Assembly: GCA_900553825.1 (NCBI GenBank)
Contig: USEV01000015.1
Location: 1-11,543 of the forward strand
Length of the DNA stretch: 11,543 nucleotides
Direction of reading: 5' to 3'
DNA from: an uncultured Eubacteriales bacterium
GTDB taxonomy: Bacteria; Bacillota; Clostridia; Christensenellales; CAG-917
Within the stretch, counting starts at the first letter, position 1. Every line of letters starts with the position of its first letter. This document shows, piece by piece, positions 6,642 through 11,543 of the stretch. Position numbers and translations under genes: made by a program. The notes under the pieces were generated by a model that saw only the letters and a list, made by a program, of their open reading frames with translations, was not told the origin of the DNA and made no database searches.

Positions 6642-8762
6642 TCAATCCGCGTCGCCCATCGCTTCGAGGCGAATCTGCCTCTTCTCTTCCTTGCTGAGCT
6701 TCTTGCCCTTGCCGACGGGCTTGCTGTCGCCGTGCTTGACAAAGATCATGAACACGATTGCCAACGCAACGAATATCGCGCCGTAGATGAACAGACCGCG
6801 GTTGGAGATGTGGTCCATGACAAGACCCGCGAGCATGGGCGTGATTGCCTGCGCGGACATCGTCGCGACATAGTAGTAGCCGGTGTACTGCCCCACCGTG
6901 GCTTCGGTGGAGAGCTCCACCACCATGGGCAGGGTGTTGACATTGATGATGATGAGGCCGAAGCCCGCGATCAGATAGAACAGCGCGAACAGCGCGGCGG
7001 GGATTGCGGCATTGGAGTTGGGGTACACGCAGGCGAACACCAGCACGAATGCGACGACCGCCATGCCGAGACCTATCATGATTGTCTTGCGCCTGCCGAG
7101 CTTCGCCGCCATGTATCCGACGGGGATGAAGGCTATCGCGCTGAAGCCCATGCTGACGCCCGAGATGATGGACGCAATGCCCGCGTCGAGACCGAGGGCT
7201 TTTGTCGTGTAGATTGAGAGGTTGGACGAGATGGAGTTGTAGCCCATGAACCACATGAAGATGGAAGCGAGTATGAGCAGGAAGCTCCTCAACCGCGCCC
7301 GTTCCTCTTTGGACTTTGCCTCCCACCACTCCTTGGGCGAGCGAAGCTTGCGGATCTTTGCCTTTGCAAATTCCAGCGTTTCGTCCGAGACCGGTTGCTC
7401 CGCGGCGGAGGCTTCCGCCCCGTTGCCGCCGCTGTGACGCGCGACCATCACTTCGTCGCTGTCCACCACGGATTCGTCGGGAGATATGGCGACTGCCGCC
7501 GTCTCTTCCTCGTCGTCCTCTATGCCGTATTCCTTGCAGATTTCGTGGCAACGCTCCACCATCTTCTTTTCGCGCACGAACGCGAGATAGCCCGCGAGCA
7601 GCAGCAGCATTCCCGCCGCCACGGACGCAAAGATGATGACATAGTTCTCCAGCCTCTCGCCGAAGAGCACGACGGTGTAAATCAAAAACGCGATTGCGCC
7701 GCCTATGCCGCCGCAGAGGTTGATGACCGCGTTTGCGGGCGAGCGGAGAGGCTTGGGCGTGACATCGGGCATGAGCGCGACTGCGGGGGAACGGAATGTC
7801 GCCATTGCAATCAGCACCAGGAGCAGGATGACCATGTAAACCGCAAGCGAGGTGTGCCCGTCGGCGGTGTCCGTCGCCTCTCTGTAGACGGTCTCGCTGA
7901 TGTAGGTGCTCATGCCGCTTTCGACATATTTGGTGTAGTTGTCGTTGCCCGTCTTGATGTCGCCGTAGGTGATGACGCCGTCGTTGTCCCAGTCATAGCC
8001 CGAGATTCCCGCCGCGACGGGGTCATCGAGCGCGACTTCCTCGCCGTTGTAGGTGTGGGTCTCCGCACCCAGCATTCCGAGGATTGCCTTTGTGGACGAG
8101 AAGTTGGCGTCGTAACGGATCCGGAGATACTCCTCGTAGGTTATGCCCTCGCCGGAGCTTCCGATGTTGCCGAAGTCACCCTGCACATACGCGCGGTCGC
8201 AGTAGTTGCCGCCGAGCTCCCAGAACTCCTCGAGACGCTCCGACATGAAGGTGTCGTCGTTGAGTTGGGCGCGAATGCCGTTCTCGATGTTGATTGCCTT
8301 CTGCTGCTGTCCGAGCGTGGAAACGGGGACGAACACCATGAGTATGACCGACGCCAGCGTGCCGAACACGATGAACGGCGTCCTTCTGCCCCACTTTCTG
8401 ACCAGCTTGCCCTTGGCGTTGTCGGAGATCTTGCCGAAGAGCGGCAGCATGAAGAGGGAGAGGAGGTTGTCCAGTCCCATGATGAGGCCGCGGACGGCGT
8501 TGGAAAGGCCGTATGCATGCTCCAGAAGAAGGGGGACGACAAAGTCGTACGCCGTCCAGAAAATCATGATTATCGCAAACGCGAAACCGACTTTGAAAGT
8601 TTGTTTGTAGTCAAGCCGAAGGGGTTTGAGTTCCTTCCCGTCGCCGGACCCTTCGCCCGACGGCGTGCCGAGCGTGTCTTCGGCAACCTGTTCCTGCTCC
8701 GCTTGCGCGGCTAACTGCTCTGCTCCGAGGTCGATGCCTTCGGAGTTGATGTTGTCGCTCAT
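6642..8762 (-). CDS. MFS sugar transporter (GPH/SLC45-like) with a large extracytoplasmic loop; probable maltodextrin importer
   Basis: This is a 706-residue membrane protein. The start at 8762 is chosen because TAAGGAGGAAGC precedes it and because the next in-frame ATG upstream (8804) lies inside the promoter -10 box. Twelve membrane segments are readable: about 58-80, 90-111, 128-150, 306-325, 343-367, 372-395, 492-510, 526-551, 559-580, 586-608, 622-645 and 654-675. Loop motifs of the superfamily are present after TM2 (KWGRRTPF, 123-130) and after TM8 (AAKLGRRK, 552-559). RSPAVALMPDVTP (324-336) follows TM4, as in GPH/SLC45-type sugar carriers. Two insertions make it longer than a typical carrier of about 450-500 residues: an outside loop (about 151-305) containing a calcium-type loop at 257-268, and an acidic cytoplasmic linker (about 396-490). 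The substrate is inferred from the upstream GH13 and phosphorylase genes. The C-terminus is Lys-rich and cytoplasmic. Confidence 0.88.
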   Translation of the reverse strand: MSDNINSEGIDLGAEQLAAQAEQEQVAEDTLGTPSGEGSGDGKELKPLRLDYKQTFKVGFAFAIIMIFWTAYDFVVPLLLEHAYGLSNAVRGLIMGLDNLLSLFMLPLFGKISDNAKGKLVRKWGRRTPFIVFGTLASVILMVFVPVSTLGQQQKAINIENGIRAQLNDDTFMSERLEEFWELGGNYCDRAYVQGDFGNIGSSGEGITYEEYLRIRYDANFSSTKAILGMLGAETHTYNGEEVALDDPVAAGISGYDWDNDGVITYGDIKTGNDNYTKYVESGMSTYISETVYREATDTADGHTSLAVYMVILLLVLIAMATFRSPAVALMPDVTPKPLRSPANAVINLCGGIGGAIAFLIYTVVLFGERLENYVIIFASVAAGMLLLLAGYLAFVREKKMVERCHEICKEYGIEDDEEETAAVAISPDESVVDSDEVMVARHSGGNGAEASAAEQPVSDETLEFAKAKIRKLRSPKEWWEAKSKEERARLRSFLLILASIFMWFMGYNSISSNLSIYTTKALGLDAGIASIISGVSMGFSAIAFIPVGYMAAKLGRRKTIMIGLGMAVVAFVLVFACVYPNSNAAIPAALFALFYLIAGFGLIIINVNTLPMVVELSTEATVGQYTGYYYVATMSAQAITPMLAGLVMDHISNRGLFIYGAIFVALAIVFMIFVKHGDSKPVGKGKKLSKEEKRQIRLEAMGDAD

Positions 8763-8780
8763 AGCTTCCTCCTTACCTGT

Positions 8781-8794
8781 CGGGCAAACGCCCG
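8781..8794 (-). promoter_or_regulatory. Small hairpin in the transporter mRNA leader
   Basis: On the minus strand CGGGC-GTTT-GCCCG forms a 5-pair stem with a 4-base loop. It sits between the predicted transcription start (near 8796) and the ribosome binding site (8769-8775). It would lie at the very 5' end of the mRNA, where it could stabilise the transcript or modulate initiation. No riboswitch fold is recognised. Confidence 0.35.
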
Positions 8795-8802
8795 TTACGC
8801 CC

Positions 8803-8832
8803 ATTATACATTACCGCGTGCGCCCGTGTAAA
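8803..8832 (-). promoter_or_regulatory. Sigma70-type promoter of the MFS transporter gene
   Basis: On the minus strand, TTTACA (8832-8827; five of six consensus bases) and a perfect TATAAT (8808-8803) are separated by 18 bases. The expected transcription start is near 8796, about 34 bases before the ATG at 8762. The promoter lies in the 107-base gap after the GH13 gene, so the transporter can be expressed independently of the two upstream enzymes. A (GC)5 run (8845-8854) lies just upstream of the -35. No clear operator palindrome overlaps the promoter. Confidence 0.75.
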
Positions 8833-8869
8833 GAGTCAATCTCGGCGCGCGCGCAAATTTCATGTCGGT

Positions 8870-10687
8870 TCACGCCTCGGCGTGATACGCCACCGCGCAG
8901 GCGGAAAGCGGCGGCACGGTGAGCACATCCACGGGCTCTCCCGTGAACGCGTCCTTGCCGTAGACCTCGCGGTTCACCGAATGGAAACACGGGTTGTAGA
9001 ACACGCGCAGGATGTCCTTGCCGTCGTCGGAAATCCTGTCGAACACCGTGAGCTCGCCGTCGCCCACGAAGCGCAGCCTGCCCGTCAGGGCGGCGGCGTT
9101 CCTGCGGCGGAGCTCGCCGAGAGCGCGGTAGTGCCCGATGATGTCGTCGTCCTCTCTGCCCCACGGATAGGGTCCGCGGTTGAGCGGGTCCTCGTAACCC
9201 TGCATCCCCGCCTCGTCACCGTAATATACGCACGGCACCCCGGGGAGCGTGTACTGCAGAATCGCCGCCGCCTTGAGGCGAAGCCTGGCGAACTCATAGT
9301 CCCCGCCCGAAAGCCCGAATACGCGGCGCTGTTCCTGCGTCACTGGCGGAGTGAGCCCGGAAAGCGCGGAAAGCGCGCGCACCGTGTCGTGCGAACCGAT
9401 GATGGTGAAACAGGCGTCGAGGCTCTCCTTCGGATAGTGCTCGCAAATCGAGGTCACCGTGTCGCAGAAGCCCTCGCGGTCGCCTTTGAGAATGAGGTCG
9501 AAAATGGCGCGACGGAAGGGATAGTTGGTGACGCCGTCCAGCTCGTCGCCCATGAAATAGGGTCGCCAGGTGCCGTAGCTCACCTTGTCGGAGGCGTCCT
9601 CCCACACCTCGCCTATGATTGCGGCGTCCTTTTTCGCCCTGCGGATTGCCCCGCACAACAGGTCGACGAAATCCGTGGGGAGCTCGTCCACGACATCAAG
9701 CCGCCAGCCGTCCACTCCCGCCTTCGTCCACTTGTCCACGACGCCGCCCTTGCCGCAGATCAGCTTCCTGAACCCGGGGGCGGACTTGTTGACGGTGGGC
9801 ACCACGGTAGAGCCCCACCAGCAGTGATAGCTGTCGGGATAGTCGTAGAAGGTGTACCAGTCGCAATAGGGCGATTCCTTGCTCTGATACGCCCCCCAGC
9901 CCGGGAAAGTGCCGAACTTGTTGAAGTAGACGCTGTCCGCGCCCGTGTGGTTGAACACCCCGTCCAGCACGAGGCGCATACCCTTTGCCTTGACGGCGGC
10001 GACGAGCTCTTTGAAGCCCTCGTCGCCCCCGAAGAGGTCGTCAATGCGGGTGTAGTCCGCCGTGTCGTAACGGTGGTTGCTCGAGGAGAGGAACACGGGC
10101 GAAAGATAGATGACCGTGACGCCGAGCCCTGCGAGATAATCCAGCTTTTCGATGATGCCGCGCGCGTTGCCGCCGAAGAAGTCGTCGGCGCGGTAGTCCT
10201 CGTTCTCGGCGGCGATGTCGGGCAGCTCGTACCAGTTGGAATGCAACCTGCCGCGCTTTGCGAACTTCACCTCGCCGCTCCTTGCGAACCTGTCCGCAAA
10301 GATGTGGTAGACGACGCCCTTTTTCGCCCAATCCGGGGTTTTATAATCCTTTTTCGTGACTGTCAACTGCCATTCGGGCAACCACTCCCCCGCAACGGCG
10401 CAGCCGTTTCTGCCCCTGCCGTAGTAGGTGACCACGCCCTTTCGAGAGCTTTCGAAGCGGTAGTACCAAAGCCCGGAAACGGGTGCCGTCACACTGCCGG
10501 CGTAGACGGACGCATCCCCCGAAAAGCGCGAGAACGCGAGCTCGGAGCGGAACTCCTCCGAGCCGCGCCGCAGGACGACGGTGACCTTGTCCGCCTTCAC
10601 GGACGAGGGAAGAAAGAACTCGAACTCCGTGGGTTCGCCCGCCACGGATGCGCCGTAGGGCTTTTTGTTAAGAAGCGGATTGTACAT
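8870..10687 (-). CDS. Cytoplasmic GH13 alpha-glycosidase, neopullulanase/cyclomaltodextrinase-like
   Basis: The 605-residue enzyme has no signal peptide, so it should act in the cytoplasm on imported maltodextrins or cyclodextrins. Residues 1 to about 120 form a beta-rich N-terminal domain like those of the neopullulanase group. The catalytic barrel starts near VVYHIFADRF. Conserved GH13 regions are all readable: region I DGVFNH (242-247), region V VPTVN (296-300, in place of the MPKLN of neopullulanases), region II GWRLD with the nucleophile D331, region III GEVWED with the acid/base E360, and region IV GSHDT with D434. GSHD instead of NHD in region IV is typical of the neopullulanase/cyclomaltodextrinase group. 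A beta-sandwich C-terminal domain closes the protein. The start has GGGGAGG (10692-10698) four bases upstream. Exact specificity (alpha-1,4 only, or also alpha-1,6) cannot be read from motifs. Confidence 0.9.
   Translation of the reverse strand: MYNPLLNKKPYGASVAGEPTEFEFFLPSSVKADKVTVVLRRGSEEFRSELAFSRFSGDASVYAGSVTAPVSGLWYYRFESSRKGVVTYYGRGRNGCAVAGEWLPEWQLTVTKKDYKTPDWAKKGVVYHIFADRFARSGEVKFAKRGRLHSNWYELPDIAAENEDYRADDFFGGNARGIIEKLDYLAGLGVTVIYLSPVFLSSSNHRYDTADYTRIDDLFGGDEGFKELVAAVKAKGMRLVLDGVFNHTGADSVYFNKFGTFPGWGAYQSKESPYCDWYTFYDYPDSYHCWWGSTVVPTVNKSAPGFRKLICGKGGVVDKWTKAGVDGWRLDVVDELPTDFVDLLCGAIRRAKKDAAIIGEVWEDASDKVSYGTWRPYFMGDELDGVTNYPFRRAIFDLILKGDREGFCDTVTSICEHYPKESLDACFTIIGSHDTVRALSALSGLTPPVTQEQRRVFGLSGGDYEFARLRLKAAAILQYTLPGVPCVYYGDEAGMQGYEDPLNRGPYPWGREDDDIIGHYRALGELRRRNAAALTGRLRFVGDGELTVFDRISDDGKDILRVFYNPCFHSVNREVYGKDAFTGEPVDVLTVPPLSACAVAYHAEA
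8871..8884. repeat. Short inverted repeat over the GH13 stop codon
   Basis: CACGCCTCGGCGTG is a perfect inverted repeat (CACGC, 4-base CTCG loop, GCGTG) starting within the GH13 stop codon. No T tract follows on the minus strand, so it is not a standard terminator. It could be an mRNA-end stabilising hairpin or a codon coincidence. Confidence 0.35.
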
Positions 10688-10699
10688 AATGCCTCCCCT

Positions 10700-10713
10700 G
10701 CGTCCTCGGACGC
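10700..10713. repeat. Inverted repeat just upstream of the GH13 ribosome binding site
   Basis: GCGTCCTCGGACGC is a perfect inverted repeat (5-pair stem GCGTC/GACGC around a CTCG loop). It lies two bases from the GH13 ribosome binding site (10692-10698) and next to the larger terminator-like hairpin. In the minus-strand RNA it could limit or tune access to the GH13 start, but this is inference. Confidence 0.4.
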
Positions 10714-10715
10714 CG

Positions 10716-10742
10716 AAAACGCGCCGCGAAACCGCGGCGCGT
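10716..10742 (-). terminator. Terminator-like hairpin after the phosphorylase gene
   Basis: On the minus strand, ACGCGCCGCG (10742-10733), a GTTT loop, and CGCGGCGCGT (10728-10719) form a perfect 10-pair GC stem, followed by a short T run (10719-10716). The T tract is weak, so it is either a leaky terminator or a hairpin protecting the phosphorylase mRNA end. It separates the phosphorylase stop (10749-10751) from the GH13 start, which are only 61 bases apart. No separate promoter is visible between them, so partial read-through would be needed to express GH13. Confidence 0.6.
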
Positions 10743-10748
10743 GAAGTC

Positions 10749-11510
10749 TTACTTTATCTTGCGGACACCCCATATCTTGTCCGCATATTCCTTGACGGAC
10801 CTGTCCGCCGAGAAAAAGCCCGCCTTTGCGATGTTGATGAGCGACATCCTGTTCCACCGCTCTCTGTCGCGGTAAGCGGCGTCCACCTTCTCCTGTACCT
10901 TGCAGTAGGAGTCAAAATCCGCAAGCACCATATATCCGTCCGGCGTGCCGCCCCTGCCTATCGTCAGGCTGTCGGCGATTTCCGAGAAATTCACGCCCGC
11001 TATGCCGTGGCGTAGCGCGTCTATCACGCGCTTGATGCGCTGATTGGTCTGATAGTAGTGCGTGGGGTTGTAGCCCGCCCGCCAGAGGTCCTGCACCTCG
11101 TTTGCCAGCAAGCCGAAGAGGAAGATGTTTTCGTCGCCGACTTCCTCGTGAATCTCCACATTCGCGCCGTCCATGGTGCCGACGGTGAGGGCTCCGTTGA
11201 TCATGAACTTCATGTTGCCCGTGCCGCTGGCCTCCTTGCCAGCGGTGGAGATCTGCTGGCTCACCTCGCTGGCGGGCATCAGCTGCTCCGCCAGGGAGAC
11301 CCGGTAGTTCTCCAGAAACACCACCTGCAGCTTATCGCGGCAGATAGGGTCGTGGTCGATCTGATCCGCCAGGGAGTTGATGAGGCGGATGATCCGCTTG
11401 GCCACTGCATACCCCGGCGCCGCCTTGGCGCCGAACAGGAACGTGTGGGGCTGCGTGATGGCGTTGGGGTCGTCCTGGAGCTTCTGGTACAATGCGATGA
11501 TGTGCAGCAC
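10749..11510 (-). CDS. glgP: Glycogen/starch/maltodextrin phosphorylase, C-terminal part (5' end missing)
   Basis: This GT35 family enzyme splits alpha-1,4-glucans with phosphate to glucose-1-phosphate, using pyridoxal phosphate. About 253 codons remain of a usual 750-840; the gene runs off into adapter sequence at 11511. The signature around the cofactor lysine is present: ASGTGNMKFMINGALTVGT, with the PLP-binding Lys at 11208-11210, then DGANVEI and the C-terminal blocks YMVLADFDSY and NIAKAGFFSADRSVKEYADKIW. The gene is read continuously, but base usage changes near 11167-11229: the part proximal to the stop matches the rest of the window and the distal part does not, so the first ~95 codons here may come from another organism. 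The distinction between glgP and malP cannot be made. It lies upstream of the GH13 gene and in the same direction. Confidence 0.88.
   Translation of the reverse strand: MLHIIALYQKLQDDPNAITQPHTFLFGAKAAPGYAVAKRIIRLINSLADQIDHDPICRDKLQVVFLENYRVSLAEQLMPASEVSQQISTAGKEASGTGNMKFMINGALTVGTMDGANVEIHEEVGDENIFLFGLLANEVQDLWRAGYNPTHYYQTNQRIKRVIDALRHGIAGVNFSEIADSLTIGRGGTPDGYMVLADFDSYCKVQEKVDAAYRDRERWNRMSLINIAKAGFFSADRSVKEYADKIWGVRKIK
11225..11510. other. Suspected chimeric contig end (foreign phosphorylase fragment)
   Basis: This segment keeps the phosphorylase frame but differs in word usage. It holds the window's only ACGT (11441-11444), two GGCC (11229-11232, 11400-11403) and four GATC (11250, 11358, 11363, 11391; one more at 11199). 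By my hand scan the preceding 11.2 kb holds no ACGT, about seven GGCC and about ten GATC. Codons such as CGG and CCG GGG cluster here. Its length, up to the adapter, is about that of one short-insert read. The join would lie in the highly conserved cofactor-lysine region, where sequences of different species can share assembly k-mers. The left boundary is approximate (11167-11229). Confidence 0.6.
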
Positions 11511-11543
11511 CTGTCTCTTATACACATCTGACGCTGCCGACGA
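11511..11543. other. Nextera (Tn5 mosaic end) sequencing adapter, not biological
   Basis: The sequence begins with CTGTCTCTTATACACATCT, the 19-base Tn5 mosaic end as used in Nextera libraries. The following 14 bases complete the reverse complement of the Nextera Read 1 adapter, so all 33 terminal bases match. This is read-through into the adapter from an insert shorter than the read. Translation of it gives the artefact peptides MYKRQ, MCIRDR and LSLIHI at the ends of predicted proteins, so no gene should extend past 11510. Confidence 0.98.

Noticed and set aside
8763..8804. Earlier in-frame ATG at 8804 for the transporter
   Set aside because: It overlaps the TATAAT box and precedes the predicted transcription start, and it lacks a ribosome binding site, whereas the ATG at 8762 has AAGGAGG at correct spacing.
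8882..10744. Plus-strand ORF of 620 codons across the whole GH13 gene
   Set aside because: The minus-strand frame carries all GH13 catalytic regions with a good ribosome binding site; the plus-strand frame is a codon-bias shadow without motifs.
11511..11525. GTG start at 11525 giving a phosphorylase beginning MYKRQ
   Set aside because: These codons are Nextera adapter sequence; the real gene continues upstream of the contig end.
1..11543. CRISPR arrays, tRNA/rRNA genes, insertion sequences
   Set aside because: No regularly spaced repeats of CRISPR size, no tRNA-like cloverleaf or rRNA sequence, and no transposase or terminal inverted repeats were seen; the Tn5 mosaic end at the edge is library adapter, not a resident transposon.

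Overview
The window looks like the end of a metagenomic contig from an uncultured, GC-rich (about 60% GC by eye) anaerobic Firmicutes-type bacterium, possibly a gut Clostridia lineage. The basis is gene content and promoter style: sigma70-like promoters with TATAAT boxes, strong GGAGG ribosome binding sites, a two-part short-chain chromate transporter, and cytoplasmic neopullulanase-like and glycogen phosphorylase genes. The taxonomic guess is inference only.

Layout, left to right. On the plus strand come the last codons of an upstream gene (3-41) overlapping a short ChrA-type transporter gene (38-619). A consensus-like promoter (735-763) then drives a giant helicase of 1881 residues (780-6425) with the order DUF4011-type N-terminal region, superfamily 1 helicase, Vsr-like nuclease fold, DUF3320-type C-terminus. 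Its helicase motifs are intact, but the transglutaminase-like and nuclease-like domains both appear to have lost catalytic residues. After its stop is a short cluster of tandem repeats (6424-6561) and a strong, probably bidirectional terminator (6583-6613).

Three genes converge on that terminator from the minus strand and form an alpha-glucan module. In transcription order they are the C-terminal part of a glycogen/maltodextrin phosphorylase (10749-11510), a cytoplasmic GH13 neopullulanase/cyclomaltodextrinase-like enzyme (8870-10687), and an MFS sugar transporter (6642-8762) with its own promoter. The likely logic is that the transporter imports maltodextrins, the GH13 enzyme hydrolyses them, and the phosphorylase releases glucose-1-phosphate. 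The transporter is odd: it has an extracytoplasmic loop of about 155 residues containing a textbook EF-hand/dockerin-like calcium loop.

Two window-scale observations stand out. First, the last 33 bases (11511-11543) are a Nextera/Tn5 sequencing adapter, and the roughly 280-310 bases before it look compositionally foreign, so the contig end is probably one untrimmed and perhaps chimeric read. Second, the tetranucleotide ACGT appears to be completely absent from positions 1-11440; its only occurrence is at 11441, inside the suspect end. GGCC is also strongly depleted. This suggests genome-wide avoidance of a restriction or modification site, and it gives an independent marker for the chimeric end.
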